From contig JAQTZQ010000002.1 in NCBI GenBank assembly GCA_028687645.1, positions 1-64,000 on the forward strand: a DNA stretch of 64,000 bases, in the 5' to 3' direction. How positions within the stretch are numbered: position 1 is the stretch's first letter; every line of letters starts with the position of its first letter. A program made the translations under genes and the position numbers. This DNA is from Rhodocyclaceae bacterium (GTDB taxonomy: Bacteria; Pseudomonadota; Gammaproteobacteria; Burkholderiales; Rhodocyclaceae). Below are positions 1-15,931 of the stretch, piece by piece. The notes below the pieces were generated by a model that had not been told where the DNA came from, made no database searches, and was given only the letters and a program-made list of their open reading frames with translations.

Positions 1-2512
1 GCACCAGATCAAATTTTGACTGTTTAAAGCAGTTGACCGCAAGCTCCCCGTTTTCGGCCTGTACGACCTCAACGCCGGCGGCAGTCAGCAGATATTCCCC
101 GATTTCACGATTGATCGGTTCGTCCTCAACCAAAAGTACGCGGCCTTTGAGCTTTTTTTCATCCCAGGTTGGTGGTTCGGTAGCCATCTCCAGCACCTCG
201 TCGGCAACCCCGAACCTGGCCGTAATCCAGAAGTGGCTACCGACGCCGGGGGTGCTGTTGACACCCACTTCGCCGCCCATCAGTTCCGCCAGTTGCCGGG
301 CAATCGCCAGCCCCAGCCCGGTACCGCCATAGCGCCGGGTAGTTGAGCCATCAAGTTGCTCAAAGGCATGGAACAGGCGCGTGGTGTCTTCCTGATGAAT
401 GCCAATCCCGGTATCCGTCACGGCAAAGCGGCAGAGCACCTGTTTGCCATCATTGGATATTTGCTCCCCGGTCAGCGAGATTGAACCGTGTTCGGTAAAT
501 TTGATGGCATTGCCGGCAAAGTTAAGCAGCACCTGACGCAAGCGGGTGACATCGCCATAAACCTGGCGGGGCAGGGTGCCGGGTTTGATCTCAAGACTCA
601 GGCCTTTGCGCGATGCCTGTTCGCGAATCAGCACGCCGATACTTTGCAGGACATCCGCCGGTGCGAAGGGCGCGTTTTCAAGCACCAGTTTGCCTGCTTC
701 AATTTTTGACAAATCGAGAATGTCATTGATGATTTGCAGCAGATGTTCGGCGGCTGCTGACGATTTATTGAGTTTATCGACCTGATCAGGCAGCAGCGGG
801 GTTTGCTTGAGCAAGTAGTTGAGCCCGATGATGGCATTCATTGGGGTGCGGATTTCGTGGCTCATGTTGGCCAAGAATTCCGACTTTGCCCGATTGGCGG
901 CATCCGCCTTGTCCTTGGCAACGGCCAGTTCCAGAGTGCGCAAGTCAACCAACTGCTCCAGGTGCTCGCGATGTTCGAGCAACTCCGCCTCGTTACGTCG
1001 GCGCTCGGTAATGTCCTCCTTGGCCGCCACGTAATGCGTTATTTCACCTTGCTCATTGCGCACCGGGGTAATGCTCGCCAATTCGAGATAGTGCGAGCCA
1101 TCCTTGCGCTGATTGATGAATTCGCCACGCCATACCTGACCGGCTTGAAGTGTGGCCCAGAGTTCGGCATAGGTTTCTGGCGGAGTTGCGCCGGAATGCA
1201 GCAGACGCGGGTTCTTGCCGATAACTTCGGCCTGGGTATAGCCGCTGGTTCGTTCAAAGGCCTGATTGACGAAAACAATTTCAGCCTTGGGGGTGGTAAT
1301 GACAATGCTGGTTGGACTTTGCTCAACGGCAGTCGACAGGCGATGCAGACCTTCTTCAGCGGATTTGAGGGCGCGCAGTTGTTCCGAGCGCTCTTCGTAG
1401 AGCGTCTGAATGGCTTGACGATCACATAACAGTTGTTGTTCTCGCGTTTGCAGTGCCTCGGCCATCTCGTTAAAGCGCGCGTTGAGCAGGCCGAGTTCGC
1501 GCGGAATGCCGGCGGTGCTGACCCGGCGTGCCAGGTCACCATGCGCCAAGTCACCGGTGGCGTGTTCGAGATTACCGACCCAGCGCTCGATCAACTTGTA
1601 GAGGTAAATCCGTGCCGTCAAAATGGAAAGCAGGGAAATTACGACGAGAAACGCTAGGCGCATCCAGAAGGCTTGGTGAATCGGTGTCAAAGTCTGCTCG
1701 ACCGGCGCAGCAACGGCAGCAATCAGTTCCTGCTTGGCGGTTTTGAGTGGCGACAGGAAGAAAATCCGCTGTTGACCGTCAAGCCCGAACAATTCAACTT
1801 TTTCCTTACCATCACGCAAGGCTGACAGTACTTGTTGCCAGCTTTCCGTAGGCAATTGCTTGCCTCGCCATTGTTCCGGATTGGGATGGCGCGACAACAC
1901 GCTGCCATCACTGGCGAAGAGTACAGAGCTCCAACCCTGCGGTAATTGATAGGTTTTCGCCAGGCGATCAAACCAGTGAATACCGCTGGAAACAAACAGG
2001 GCAGCGCGCAGTTTTCCTTCCACATCACGTAAAGGCATGCCAAAAGTGATACCCGGTTTGCCTGACATTTTACCGATCACAAACTGACCGTTGCTGACGC
2101 CAGTGCTGTTTAGCGTTTCCTGGAACCAGCTACGATCAACGACGTTAACAGACTTGGCTGGCGCAATGACGGAGCAAAAAACCGCACCATCCGGCGTTAC
2201 TGCCCCAATATTGGAAAAATCCGGAAAGGCAGCGATGAGGCGATGCGTCAGGGCAGTACAAGCTTCGGGATTCAAATCATCCATTTCGTTGGCCCGACCA
2301 AACATGGATAAAACCCGTTCAACATCGCGCAGGGCGGCGTCTTCTTCAATTTGTGTGCGCTGCAGCATTAGTCGGGCTTCCTGCTCGACCTTGTTCAAGG
2401 CATGCTGGCGTTCTTTGGTGTAGTCATTGATCGTCAACACGAGCAGCGGCAGGATGGTGATGGCCAGCACCAACCATAAACGACTGCTTAGCGATGAATT
2501 GGATAACCGCAT
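1..2512 (-). CDS. Hybrid sensor histidine kinase, C-terminus beyond left edge
   Basis: Inner-membrane two-component hybrid kinase, at least 837 residues. Reading from ATG at 2512: TM segment (about residues 10-30), periplasmic Cache-like sensor region, second TM near 282-302, HAMP linker, PAS domain (about 390-500), HisKA with SHEIRTPMN near residue 550, HATPase with GTGIGI and [10 protein letters not shown] motifs, then the start of a receiver domain (LLVEDEPIN). The phospho-accepting Asp of the receiver lies past the window edge. No in-frame ATG exists upstream before a stop, which supports the chosen start. The ligand cannot be read from sequence. A copy of the dispersed CGGTCAAC repeat lies inside the receiver coding region. 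Confidence 0.9.
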   Translation of the reverse strand, partial: MRLSNSSLSSRLWLVLAITILPLLVLTINDYTKERQHALNKVEQEARLMLQRTQIEEDAALRDVERVLSMFGRANEMDDLNPEACTALTHRLIAAFPDFSNIGAVTPDGAVFCSVIAPAKSVNVVDRSWFQETLNSTGVSNGQFVIGKMSGKPGITFGMPLRDVEGKLRAALFVSSGIHWFDRLAKTYQLPQGWSSVLFASDGSVLSRHPNPEQWRGKQLPTESWQQVLSALRDGKEKVELFGLDGQQRIFFLSPLKTAKQELIAAVAAPVEQTLTPIHQAFWMRLAFLVVISLLSILTARIYLYKLIERWVGNLEHATGDLAHGDLARRVSTAGIPRELGLLNARFNEMAEALQTREQQLLCDRQAIQTLYEERSEQLRALKSAEEGLHRLSTAVEQSPTSIVITTPKAEIVFVNQAFERTSGYTQAEVIGKNPRLLHSGATPPETYAELWATLQAGQVWRGEFINQRKDGSHYLELASITPVRNEQGEITHYVAAKEDITERRRNEAELLEHREHLEQLVDLRTLELAVAKDKADAANRAKSEFLANMSHEIRTPMNAIIGLNYLLKQTPLLPDQVDKLNKSSAAAEHLLQIINDILDLSKIEAGKLVLENAPFAPADVLQSIGVLIREQASRKGLSLEIKPGTLPRQVYGDVTRLRQVLLNFAGNAIKFTEHGSISLTGEQISNDGKQVLCRFAVTDTGIGIHQEDTTRLFHAFEQLDGSTTRRYGGTGLGLAIARQLAELMGGEVGVNSTPGVGSHFWITARFGVADEVLEMATEPPTWDEKKLKGRVLLVEDEPINREIGEYLLTAAGVEVVQAENGELAVNCFKQSKFDLV
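10..42 (-). repeat. Dispersed USS-like repeat, copy 1
   Basis: On the minus strand reads TTGCGGTCAAC, then TTTAAA, then AAAATTT after a five-base spacer. It lies inside the receiver domain of the hybrid kinase. Confidence 0.7.
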
Positions 2513-2581
2513 GATGACGATGTAGACAAGTTCATTGGAATGCTCATCATCGACTTAAGCGCAGTCTAAGTAAACTGATAT

Positions 2582-3199
2582 TCAACCTGTGGGCGGTCGA
2601 AGTGCCGGCAAAGTCAGGTGATAGCGCATCGCCAGCAGGCGCAGTGCAAGGACGATGGCCATGCCGGCCCAGGCGCTGATTACGGGTGAAATACCGATTT
2701 CCTGCATGCCAATCAGTGCCAGTGCACCCGCCCAGGCGGCCGTGGCATACAGTTCGCCCTGAAGAAAAACCAGCGGCACGTCATTACATAAAATGTCGCG
2801 CAAAACGCCGCCGACAACACCGGTAATGACCCCCATCAGGCTGGCAACCAGCCAAGGGGCGTGCCATTGCAGCGCTATCTGGGTGCCGATGATGGTAAAC
2901 AAGGCAAGGCCGAAGGCGTCGGGAATGAGGAACAGGCGCGGCAGCAATGGCCGGCGGCGAATGGCAAAGAAGCTGAGCAAGCCAGTGGCTAAAGCAACGA
3001 TCAGGTAGGTTTGATCAACAACCCAGAATACATTGCGATCCAGCAGCAAATCACGGATGGTGCCGCCGCCCAGCGCGGTCGCGACGCCAACCAGCAACGC
3101 GCCAATCAAATCCATTTGTTTACGCCCGGAGTCCATTACCCCGGTCAGGGCGTTAACGGCAACGGCAACGAGTCCAACCCAGTAGAGCAGGGCGTCCAT
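2582..3199 (-). CDS. TRIC-type (UPF0126/YicG) membrane channel protein
   Basis: 205-residue integral membrane protein of the prokaryotic TRIC/UPF0126 family, which forms small trimeric cation channels. The protein shows the internal duplication typical of the family: the glycine-rich motif ALGGGTIRDLLL in the first half is repeated as GVVGGVLRDIL in the second, each followed by hydrophobic helices. About seven membrane segments can be seen. It starts 6 bases after the smpB stop, so it is probably co-transcribed with smpB. The physiological ion is not known for most bacterial members. Confidence 0.88.
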   Translation of the reverse strand: MDALLYWVGLVAVAVNALTGVMDSGRKQMDLIGALLVGVATALGGGTIRDLLLDRNVFWVVDQTYLIVALATGLLSFFAIRRRPLLPRLFLIPDAFGLALFTIIGTQIALQWHAPWLVASLMGVITGVVGGVLRDILCNDVPLVFLQGELYATAAWAGALALIGMQEIGISPVISAWAGMAIVLALRLLAMRYHLTLPALRPPTG

Positions 3200-3205
3200 G
3201 GTCGA

Positions 3206-3655
3206 TTAGCGCTGCTTTTCCTTCATGATTTGTTCTTTTTCGCGCTTCCAGTCTTTTTCCTGCTCATCGTTGCGCTTGTCGTGCTGCTTTTTGCCTTTGG
3301 CAAGGCCGATTTCGAGCTTGATGCGCCCGGTCTTGTAGTGCAAATTGAGCGGAATCAGCGCATAGCCCGCGCGTTCGACCTTGCCGATCAACTTCATGAT
3401 TTCGTTGGCGTGCAAAAGACATTTGCGCGTCCGTGTCGGGTCGGGACTAACGTGCGTCGAGGCGGAAAGCAGCGGGGTAATGTGCATGCCAATCAGGAAA
3501 ATCTCGCCATTTTTGATGATGACGTAGGATTCCTTGATGTTCATCCGGCCAGCACGAATCGCCTTGACCTCCCAACCCTGGAGCGCAAGTCCTGCTTCGT
3601 ATCTTTCCTCGACGAAATAATCGTGAAAAGCTTTTTTGTTTTCCGTGATGCTCAT
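3206..3655 (-). CDS. smpB: SsrA-binding protein SmpB
   Basis: 149-residue tmRNA-binding protein that delivers tmRNA to stalled ribosomes in trans-translation. Full length for the family. N-terminal [18 protein letters not shown] and [11 protein letters not shown] match the conserved OB-fold start, [10 protein letters not shown] lies in the core, and the C-terminal tail is rich in Lys/Arg/Glu (KGKKQHDKR), the part that folds as a helix in the mRNA channel. It is divergent from ratA with 57 bases between starts, the usual smpB/ratA arrangement in proteobacteria. Confidence 0.96.
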   Translation of the reverse strand: MSITENKKAFHDYFVEERYEAGLALQGWEVKAIRAGRMNIKESYVIIKNGEIFLIGMHITPLLSASTHVSPDPTRTRKCLLHANEIMKLIGKVERAGYALIPLNLHYKTGRIKLEIGLAKGKKQHDKRNDEQEKDWKREKEQIMKEKQR

Positions 3656-3712
3656 GCTGCTGTTGATCCTTTAAAATCGCCATTTTACAGGATACCGGGT
3701 CACAGACGCCGC

Positions 3713-4156
3713 ATGGCTATCGTCGAAAAAACCGTACTGATCGAACAATCTGCGACTCGAATGTATGAGTTGGTTGATTATTGCGAGGACTATCCGCTAT
3801 TCCTGCCCTGGTGCAGCAAAACCGAGCTCAAGTTTCGCGACGAATTAAAAACGGTGGCGACGCTGCATATCAATTACCACAGCGTTAAATCCAGTTTCAC
3901 GACACAAAACGAAAAGCAATATCCAACGCTGATGAAGATTCAGTTGGTCGATGGCCCATTTCGCCGTCTGGAAGGCTCATGGCGCTTCAAGGCGCTGGCC
4001 GAGAATGCCTGCAAAATCGAGTTCCAGCTACATTACGAATTTTCCAGCAAGTTATTTGAAAAGGTGATCGGGCCGGTGTTCAGCCATATTGCCAATACCT
4101 TTGTGGACGCTTTTGTGCGCCGTGCTACGCAAATCGACGGAGCCAAGAATGGCTGA
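3713..4156 (+). CDS. ratA: RatA/COQ10-type START-domain protein
   Basis: 147 residues from ATG at 3713. START-like lipid-binding fold of the YfjG/RatA family, related to the ubiquinone-binding protein Coq10. VEKTVLIEQSATRMYELVD, then DYPLFLPWCSKTE, and a C-terminal amphipathic helix (FSHIANTFVDAFVRRA) are family features. E. coli RatA has been described as a ribosome-association toxin; a role in ubiquinone function is also proposed, and sequence alone does not choose between them. The reading frame runs further upstream on the opposite side of smpB, but ATG 3713 matches family N-termini. It overlaps the next gene by 8 bases. Confidence 0.9.
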   Translation: MAIVEKTVLIEQSATRMYELVDYCEDYPLFLPWCSKTELKFRDELKTVATLHINYHSVKSSFTTQNEKQYPTLMKIQLVDGPFRRLEGSWRFKALAENACKIEFQLHYEFSSKLFEKVIGPVFSHIANTFVDAFVRRATQIDGAKNG

Positions 4157-4466
4157 AACCCTGAATATCGAAGTCTGTTACGCCCAGGCTCAAACCCAGG
4201 CGGTGGTCAAACTCAAACTCCCTGCTGGAAGCACCTTGCAGCAGGCATTGGAAGCTTCGGGTTTGCTCACCAAGCACCCGGAAATCGATCTCAAGAAAAA
4301 CAAGTTTGGGATCTGGAACAAACTGTCCAAACCTGATAGCTTGTTGCGCGACCGTGACCGCGTTGAAATTTACCGACCGCTGATCGCCGACCCCAAAGAA
4401 GTGCGCAAGCAACGTGCCGCCGAGGGCAAAGTCATGAAAAAAGGCGCCGGAGATGCCGACGCCTGA
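4149..4466 (+). CDS. rnfH: RnfH/RatB family ubiquitin-like protein
   Basis: 105 residues starting at ATG 4149 inside the end of ratA. Small beta-grasp (ubiquitin-like) protein: LNIEVCYA at the start, then the conserved KNKFGIWNKLSKPD and DRVEIYRPLIADPKEVRKQRA near the end. Homologues lie beside ratA or in rnf operons; the function is not settled. The overlap with ratA implies translational coupling. The last codons double as the first arm of a terminator hairpin. Confidence 0.9.
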   Translation: MAETLNIEVCYAQAQTQAVVKLKLPAGSTLQQALEASGLLTKHPEIDLKKNKFGIWNKLSKPDSLLRDRDRVEIYRPLIADPKEVRKQRAAEGKVMKKGAGDADA

Positions 4467-4472
4467 TTTTTT
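4442..4472 (+). terminator. Intrinsic terminator after rnfH
   Basis: AGGCGCCGG pairs with CCGACGCCT around a five-base loop with one mismatch, followed by GATTTTTT. It overlaps the rnfH stop codon and ends the ratA-rnfH transcript before the convergent DUF4124 gene. Confidence 0.6.
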
Positions 4473-4499
4473 GCCCCGCTAAAGCAACTTTATAGCGTT

Positions 4500-6496
<1,997 letters not shown>

Positions 6497-6514
6497 TCGA
6501 CCCTGTATCCCGAA

Positions 6515-6532
6515 GGGCGGCGCTAGCCGCCC
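6515..6532 (+). terminator. Hairpin between guaB and guaA
   Basis: GGGCGGC-GCTA-GCCGCCC, a perfect 7-bp stem with a 4-base loop followed by TTGTTCTTTC. The U-run is broken, so partial termination or an mRNA stability element separating guaB from guaA is more likely than a full stop. Confidence 0.5.
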
Positions 6533-6554
6533 TTGTTCTTTCAAGGCTTTGAAA

Positions 6555-8189
6555 ATGGCTCACCAGAAAATCCTCATCCTCGATTTTGGCTCTCAGGTTA
6601 CGCAGTTGATCGCTCGCCGCGTGCGCGAAGCCAAGGTGTTTTGTGAAATTCATCCTTACGATGTGGCCGATGATTTCATCCTGAACTACGGCGCCAGCGG
6701 CATCATTCTCTCCGGCGGCCCAAATTCAGTGACCGAAGGCGATACGCCACGCGTGCCGGAAGTGGTTTTCAATCTGGGTATTCCGGTGCTCGGCATTTGC
6801 TACGGCATGCAAACCATGGCACAGCAACTCGGTGGCCAGGTGATGACCGCTGAAGCAGCGGGGAAGGCGCGTGAATTTGGCTACTCTGAAGTCCGCGCCC
6901 ACGGCCATACCGAACTGCTCAAGGATATTGCCGACTTCACAACCGCCGAAGGCCACGGCATGCTCAAAGTCTGGATGAGCCATGGCGATTCCGTCATGGA
7001 ATTGCCGCCTGGCTTCAAGAAAATGGCATCAACCCCATCCTGCCCGATTGCTGCAATGGCTGACGAGGCGCGCAAGTTCTACGCCGTCCAGTTCCACCCG
7101 GAAGTGACGCACACACTGCAAGGCCGCGCCATTCTTGAGCGCTTCGTGCATGGCATTTGCGGCTGCGGTACGGATTGGGTAATGGGCGATTACATTGCCG
7201 AAGCCGTCGCTTCGATTCGCGCTCAGGTGGGTAGCGATGATGTGATTCTCGGTCTCTCCGGCGGCGTTGATTCGAGCGTCGCTGCGGCGCTGATTCATCG
7301 TGCCATCGGCGATCAGCTGACCTGCGTTTTTGTTGATCACGGCCTGTTACGCCTGAATGAGGGTGACATGGTCATGGAAATGTTTGCGCGCAATCTGGGC
7401 GTTAAAGTCATCCGCGTCGATGCGGTCGACGATTTTATGGGCAAGCTGGCCGGCGTCTCAGACCCGGAGCAGAAGCGCAAGATCATCGGTGGTGAATTCG
7501 TCGCTGTTTTCCAGGCCGAGTCAGCCAAGCTAACTGCGGCAAAATGGCTGGCCCAGGGCACCATCTACCCGGACGTGATCGAATCCGCCGGCAAGGGCAA
7601 AAAGGGCGCGCACACCATCAAGAGCCACCACAACGTTGGCGGTTTGCCGGAAGACATGCACCTCAAGCTGCTTGAGCCCTTGCGTGAACTGTTCAAGGAT
7701 GAAGTGCGCGAACTCGGCGTCGCCCTCGGCCTGCCGCGCGAGATGGTCTATCGCCACCCGTTCCCCGGGCCTGGCTTGGGTGTTCGTATTCTTGGCGAGG
7801 TCAAGCTGGAATCAGCGCACCTGCTGCAACGCGCCGATGCGATTTTTATCGAAGAATTGCGGTCGACCGTAGCAAACGCGCGCGATGTCGCCACCGGTTC
7901 CTGCACCGAAGCTGACATCGGTAAAACCTGGTACGACCTGACCAGCCAGGCCTTCGCCGTCTTTCTGCCGGTCAAGAGCGTTGGCGTGATGGGCGATGGT
8001 CGTACTTACGAAAACGTCGTTGCTCTGCGTGCAGTCGTAACCAGCGACTTCATGACCGCCCATTGGGCGCATTTGCCTTATGAGCTGCTGGGCAGGGTAT
8101 CCAACCGCATTATTAATGAAGTCCGTGGCCTGAATCGGGTGGTCTATGACGTAAGCGGCAAACCACCGGCGACGATTGAGTGGGAGTGA
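6555..8189 (+). CDS. guaA: GMP synthase (glutamine-hydrolysing)
   Basis: 544 residues. Converts XMP to GMP using glutamine and ATP. N-terminal class I glutamine amidotransferase: [20 protein letters not shown], nucleophile Cys in GICYGMQ, His in FHPEVTHT. The ATP pyrophosphatase domain follows with the PP-loop [10 protein letters not shown], then the C-terminal dimerisation domain ending in PPATIEWE, the invariant family terminus. The start ATG 6555 is set by the conserved [13 protein letters not shown] degenerate copy of the dispersed repeat lies near 7841-7875. Confidence 0.97.
   Translation: MAHQKILILDFGSQVTQLIARRVREAKVFCEIHPYDVADDFILNYGASGIILSGGPNSVTEGDTPRVPEVVFNLGIPVLGICYGMQTMAQQLGGQVMTAEAAGKAREFGYSEVRAHGHTELLKDIADFTTAEGHGMLKVWMSHGDSVMELPPGFKKMASTPSCPIAAMADEARKFYAVQFHPEVTHTLQGRAILERFVHGICGCGTDWVMGDYIAEAVASIRAQVGSDDVILGLSGGVDSSVAAALIHRAIGDQLTCVFVDHGLLRLNEGDMVMEMFARNLGVKVIRVDAVDDFMGKLAGVSDPEQKRKIIGGEFVAVFQAESAKLTAAKWLAQGTIYPDVIESAGKGKKGAHTIKSHHNVGGLPEDMHLKLLEPLRELFKDEVRELGVALGLPREMVYRHPFPGPGLGVRILGEVKLESAHLLQRADAIFIEELRSTVANARDVATGSCTEADIGKTWYDLTSQAFAVFLPVKSVGVMGDGRTYENVVALRAVVTSDFMTAHWAHLPYELLGRVSNRIINEVRGLNRVVYDVSGKPPATIEWE
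7841..7875 (-). repeat. Degenerate USS-like repeat (one core mismatch)
   Basis: Minus strand reads CTACGGTCGAC, then AATT, a five-base spacer and ATAAAAAT. The core has G for A at one position. It lies inside guaA. Confidence 0.4.
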
Positions 8190-8253
8190 TTCTGACACAC
8201 CGACCAAGCTTGGCCTCAAGCAGGATCTGAAAGGCTTTTACCGCTTGCCGCCC

Positions 8254-8271
8254 GTAGCACGATTGTGCTAC
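8254..8271. promoter_or_regulatory. Palindromic operator of the toxin-antitoxin operon
   Basis: GTAGCACGATTGTGCTAC, a perfect 7-bp inverted repeat with a 4-base centre, ends 31 bases before the antitoxin start. RHH antitoxins normally bind such sites to repress their own operon; that role is inferred here. Confidence 0.55.
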
Positions 8272-8302
8272 TTTTGAGCAGCATTTATTGACGGAGCCAC
8301 TT

Positions 8303-8587
8303 ATGACCACAACGACCATTCGCCTTTCTGACGATTTGAAAGCCCGAGTCTCAGTTGCTGCCAGTCGTTCTGGCACGACGACCCACGGGTTTATCCTTGA
8401 AGCGATTGCTGAAAAAACGCAGCAGGCTGAACGCCAAGCTGATTTGGATCGTGTTGCCGAACAGCGTTACGCCAACATTCTGTCTACGGGGAAAACGATT
8501 CCTTGGGAGGAAATGCGTCAATATCTTGAGGCACGCTCAGCCGGTATGCCCGCTCAACCTCCCAAAGCGCGCAAGTTGGCTGGCTGA
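8303..8587 (+). CDS. Ribbon-helix-helix antitoxin
   Basis: 94 residues from ATG 8303, with ACGGAG 7 bases upstream as ribosome binding site. The N-terminus MTTTTIRLSDDLKARVSVAASRSGTT is a ribbon-helix-helix DNA-binding segment (beta strand TTTIRLSD, then two helices). The C-terminal half is charged and probably wraps the partner toxin. Its stop is followed one base later by the GTG of the toxin gene. Likely neutralises the toxin and represses the operon at the palindrome upstream. Confidence 0.8.
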   Translation: MTTTTIRLSDDLKARVSVAASRSGTTTHGFILEAIAEKTQQAERQADLDRVAEQRYANILSTGKTIPWEEMRQYLEARSAGMPAQPPKARKLAG

Positions 8588-8588
8588 G

Positions 8589-8897
8589 GTGGCGAGAATT
8601 GAGCTTGCTCCGGAAGTGCTTGAGGATTTCGATCGCATCCTTGATCACTTGGCGACTAACCACGTCGAAAATCGAGAGCGCCGTATTGCCGAGATTATTA
8701 GCGCGCTGGATGTCTTGGTGCTCAATCCACTCATTGGTCACCCGGCTTTGAACGGGAAGCGAGAGCTTGTGATTGGCAGCCATGCCCGAGGCTACGTCGC
8801 GCTCTATTGCTTTGTTGCGGAAATGGACATTGTCTTCGTACTGGCTATCCGAAGTCAGCGTGAGGCAGGATATGCATCCGGGGCAGGAGAGAGCTGA
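8589..8897 (+). CDS. RelE/ParE-family toxin
   Basis: 102 residues from GTG 8589. VARIELAPEVLEDFDRILDHLA is the typical ParE/RelE opening (helical hairpin), followed by strands RELVIGSHARGYVALYCF and VFVLAIRSQREAGY at the end, the common RelE/ParE C-terminus. Members either block gyrase (ParE) or cut mRNA on the ribosome (RelE); the sequence is closer to ParE by its final IRSQREAGY, but the target is inferred. It forms a compact type II toxin-antitoxin pair with the upstream RHH gene. Confidence 0.82.
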   Translation: MARIELAPEVLEDFDRILDHLATNHVENRERRIAEIISALDVLVLNPLIGHPALNGKRELVIGSHARGYVALYCFVAEMDIVFVLAIRSQREAGYASGAGES

Positions 8898-8942
8898 GAG
8901 ATCAGACTCATCCATAAATACCTGAAATTGAGCACGACATTT

Positions 8943-12491
<3,549 letters not shown>

Positions 12492-13208
12492 AGCTGGCTG
12501 CCGTTGGGGCCGAAGCTCTGCTCATGCAGTTTGACCACCCCATCAGCTCGTTGCCAAAGCAGCGTTGAGGCGCGGGTTCCGTAATTTTCTGATTTGACGA
12601 AAACGGCGGACAGCAGACGCTCCCATTCGAGCGGTACGCCGGTTTGCGGCAATAGTTCATCGCTGACGATGGTCTGATCGGCCAGCAAATCAAAAAACCC
12701 GGCCTCGTCGGGTAGCTGCTTCAGTGCTTCGCTAAAACCTTCGCGCGCCTTGATCAATTTAGGCCACGGGCTATCGAGCAAATGGTTGGATAAACCGTAA
12801 ATTCCCGGCACCAACATGCGAGCTTCGCCGCCACGATTGGAACAATAAACCAGCGATTTACCATCGCCGAGTAACAGATTGAAGCCGGCATAATCTGAGC
12901 CATCGAGTTGCTCAGCGTAAGTCTTCGCGGGTGTATCAGCCAGCAAAAAATCACGCGTCAAGGCGCCGCGCGAAATGGCGCCTTTCGCCATATTGGGCTC
13001 GCGAACATTGGTGATTGCGGCAAAACTTCCGGTTTCGGTAATCCCCAACCAGGTGCCGCCCGCCTCAAGGTCAATGCCGCCAAAAACCTGCGAGGCATCC
13101 GGCCAGCGTGCGGCATTGGCCGTTGGCCGGGCGTAAAACTCGTCGCGGTTGGCGGCGAGCACCAGCGGGTAATCCGGGTGAACTCGCCAGCCGACAACGA
13201 TCAGACAC

Positions 13209-13242
13209 ATTTTTGCCGGTTTTTACGGGTTGACCGCAACAG
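13209..13242 (-). repeat. Dispersed USS-like repeat, copy 4 (gene junction)
   Basis: Minus strand reads TGTTGCGGTCAAC, then AAAAA, CCGGC, AAAAAT. The first tract supplies the TAA stop of ygfZ and the second abuts the ATG of the NRDE gene. Confidence 0.85.
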
Positions 13243-14239
13243 CCTGCACTTGTGGCCCTTCACGCGAGCCGAGATGGACATTTTCGGCAAAATTAGACTG
13301 CACCACAGCCAGTGCCTCAAACCCGCCCGCCGGGGAGGGGGCAGCGGAGACGACCATGCCACAAGCCTGATCGGGATTTTCAGGCGAATACAGATGATCG
13401 CCGGCCTTCAGTGCCTGCTCGCTATTGATGCGGTAGAGGTGACGTTTGACCTTGCCGAGATATTGCGTGCGCGCAACGATTTCCTGACCGGGATAGCATC
13501 CCTTGTGGAAGTTGACGCCACCCAGTTTCTCGAAATCCGCCATTTGCGGCACAAACTCTTCCTTGGTGGCCAGTGTCACCAGCGGGAAACCCGCTTGTAC
13601 ATCGAGCCAGCGCCAAACAGGCAATCCAGCTGGGCGCGCTTTGACCGAAAGTTTTTGCCACAGCGCTGCCATCGCTTCCTGCGGGGCAACAACGATATAA
13701 CGTCCGCCTTCAAGCGCCAAAACCTGCGTGCCATTGGCGCTGCTCGACGTCATTGGCGCAGCGGGGCAGGGCAAGCCGGCATCGGCCAGCGCTTCGGCAG
13801 CTTGCTTGCCGGCCAGACCAAGCAGAATGTGGGTGTCGGTGAGCGAAACGAGTTTGACCTTGGCCCGCAAAATGAACATTTGCAGGCGCTTTTGCGCTGC
13901 TTCCTGAAGGTCGGCAGCCAGCGTCAGGCGCAGGTCATTGCCATCACGCCAGACCAGAAAACTGGCCTGCATGCGCCCTTTGGCTGAACACCAGGCCGAG
14001 TGTTGAACCTGCTCGGCTTCAAGGTGGTTAACGTCGCTGGTGAATTGACTGTGCAGAAAGGATTTGGCTTCCTCGCCATTGGCCGCCAGCAAGCCGAGAT
14101 GCGTCAGCGGGACGAGGACGGTTTGCTGTTGCGCTGCCTTGAGTTCACCTGCGGCATCGCCAAAGTGAAGAATCTCGTTGGAGGCCGCATCGATAACAGC
14201 GTCGGTGGCTTCCAGAAAGCTGTGCCAATTGGGGTTCAT
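13223..14239 (-). CDS. ygfZ: YgfZ/GcvT-fold folate-binding protein
   Basis: 338 residues. Tetrahydrofolate-dependent protein that supports iron-sulfur cluster enzymes such as MiaB. The signature KGCYPGQE lies at residues 246-253, with the essential Cys; LHSQFTSDV near residue 62 and KGRMQASFLVW near 87 fit the GcvT-like fold. The C-terminus ends VAVNP, where VNP and the stop are encoded by the dispersed repeat. Probably co-transcribed with the NRDE gene. Confidence 0.93.
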   Translation of the reverse strand: MNPNWHSFLEATDAVIDAASNEILHFGDAAGELKAAQQQTVLVPLTHLGLLAANGEEAKSFLHSQFTSDVNHLEAEQVQHSAWCSAKGRMQASFLVWRDGNDLRLTLAADLQEAAQKRLQMFILRAKVKLVSLTDTHILLGLAGKQAAEALADAGLPCPAAPMTSSSANGTQVLALEGGRYIVVAPQEAMAALWQKLSVKARPAGLPVWRWLDVQAGFPLVTLATKEEFVPQMADFEKLGGVNFHKGCYPGQEIVARTQYLGKVKRHLYRINSEQALKAGDHLYSPENPDQACGMVVSAAPSPAGGFEALAVVQSNFAENVHLGSREGPQVQAVAVNP

Positions 14240-14330
14240 GAGGGCTCCTGTGGGGTTTGCGATATTATATAGCCCCTTCTAACGGGCGGGTCGCACCAGC
14301 CCCAGACCCGCTTTCCGCCTGCGAGTTCCC

Positions 14331-15326
14331 TTGCGCTTACTGCTTAGATCGATCTTTCTGCTGCTTCTGATGGCGGTCGGCATTGCTGGCGCTGCTTGGT
14401 GGTGGGCTACTGCGCCTTTGACCATGCGCAGCTCACCGACTGACTTCCGGATTCTTCCGGGATCAGGCTTGCGCAGCGCTTCGCTACAGATTCAGGCGGC
14501 GGGCGTCCAGCTTGAGCCGGACCTGATGGTCTTGCTGGCGCGCTTCAAGCACGCCGAAGGCAGTATCAAGGCCGGCAGTTATTCGGTAGTGCAAGGCATC
14601 ACGCCTTTGCAACTGCTGGACAAAATGACGCGCGGAGAGGTTTCCCAGGGCGAGCTACTTTTGCCCGAAGGTTGGTCATTCCGCCAATGGCGCGCGCGCG
14701 TCGATCAGCATCCAGACTTGCAGCATTCGACCTCCCAACTGACTGAGACTGAACTGATTGCGAAATTGGGCATTTCAGCAACAAAGATAGAGGGGCTGTT
14801 ATTCCCCGACACCTACCTGTTCGACAAGCAATCGACCGACCTTGAACTCTATGCCCGCGCTCAGCGCGCCATGCAAAGCCGCCTTGATGCCGCCTGGGCG
14901 CAACGGGCGCCGGGTTTGCCTTATAAAACGCCCTACGAAGCGCTGATCATGGCCTCCATTGTTGAAAAGGAAACCGGGCGCGATGCTGATCGACCGATGG
15001 TCGCCTCGGTATTTGTCAATCGCCTGCGCCTTGGCATGTTGTTGCAAACCGACCCGACGGTCATTTACGGACTGGGTAGCACCTTTGACGGCAATTTGCG
15101 CAAACAGCATCTGCGTAGCGACACACCGTACAATACCTACACGCGTGCCGGTCTGCCGCCGTCGCCGATTGCCATGCCGGGCAACAATTCTCTGTTGGCA
15201 GCCATGAATCCAGCGAGCAGCGATGCCTTGTATTTCGTCGCGCGCGGTGATGGCAGTAGCCAATTTTCGCGCACGCTCGATGAGCACAACCAGGCAGTCA
15301 ATAAATATCAAAGGGGAGCAAAGTGA
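14331..15326 (+). CDS. mltG: Endolytic murein transglycosylase MltG
   Basis: 331 residues from TTG 14331. One N-terminal TM segment ([21 protein letters not shown]), a LysM-like region (about 40-100), and the YceG catalytic domain with [12 protein letters not shown] (catalytic Glu near 212) and [14 protein letters not shown]. Cleaves nascent glycan strands and so sets their length. First gene of mltG-tmk-holB, each overlapping the next, a common proteobacterial order. Confidence 0.93.
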   Translation: MRLLLRSIFLLLLMAVGIAGAAWWWATAPLTMRSSPTDFRILPGSGLRSASLQIQAAGVQLEPDLMVLLARFKHAEGSIKAGSYSVVQGITPLQLLDKMTRGEVSQGELLLPEGWSFRQWRARVDQHPDLQHSTSQLTETELIAKLGISATKIEGLLFPDTYLFDKQSTDLELYARAQRAMQSRLDAAWAQRAPGLPYKTPYEALIMASIVEKETGRDADRPMVASVFVNRLRLGMLLQTDPTVIYGLGSTFDGNLRKQHLRSDTPYNTYTRAGLPPSPIAMPGNNSLLAAMNPASSDALYFVARGDGSSQFSRTLDEHNQAVNKYQRGAK

Positions 15327-15931
15327 AGGGCAAATTTATTACCTTTGAGGGTATCGACGGTGCTGGTAAGAGCAGCCACGTCGAATGGCTGGCTGAAACC
15401 ATGCGTCAGCGGGGGGTGGTGGTTGTCGTCACGCGCGAACCCGGCGGCACCGAACTCGGTGAAAAATTACGCGGTTTGCTGCTCAGCGAGTCCATGCACC
15501 TCGAAACTGAAACCTTGCTGATGTTCGCTGCACGTCGTGAGCATCTGGCTCAGGTCATTGAACCCGCGCTCAAGCGCGGCGAGTGGGTAGTCTGCGACCG
15601 CTTTACCGATGCCACCTTTGCCTATCAAGGCGGGGGTCGGGGACTGGATCGCAATAAGTTGCAGCAGCTGGAGCATTGGGCGCATGAAAACCGCCAGCCT
15701 GATCTCACACTGCTCTTTGATTTGCCGCTTGATGTGGCGCGCGAACGCATTGCGCTGGCCAGCCGGGTGCTGGATCGTTTTGAACAGGAACGCGCAGATT
15801 TTCATGAGCGCGTGCGTCAGGTTTATCTGGATCGCGCCAAAAATAACCCGTCACGCATTCGTGTGATTGACGGGCAAGAAACCATAGAAAATATTCGTAA
15901 ATCACTTGAACAAATTATCTCAAGTATATGA
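15323..15931 (+). CDS. tmk: Thymidylate kinase
   Basis: 202 residues from GTG 15323, with AAGGGGAG 4 bases upstream, overlapping the mltG stop. Phosphorylates dTMP to dTDP. P-loop [11 protein letters not shown] (8-18), substrate motif [12 protein letters not shown], the DR-containing [18 protein letters not shown], and a LID-like region ([11 protein letters not shown]). Coupled downstream to holB by an ATGA overlap. Confidence 0.96.
   Translation: MKGKFITFEGIDGAGKSSHVEWLAETMRQRGVVVVVTREPGGTELGEKLRGLLLSESMHLETETLLMFAARREHLAQVIEPALKRGEWVVCDRFTDATFAYQGGGRGLDRNKLQQLEHWAHENRQPDLTLLFDLPLDVARERIALASRVLDRFEQERADFHERVRQVYLDRAKNNPSRIRVIDGQETIENIRKSLEQIISSI

Noticed and set aside
3011..3712. Long upstream extension of the ratA reading frame
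   Set aside because: It runs antisense through smpB and has no family similarity; ATG 3713 fits the RatA N-terminus.
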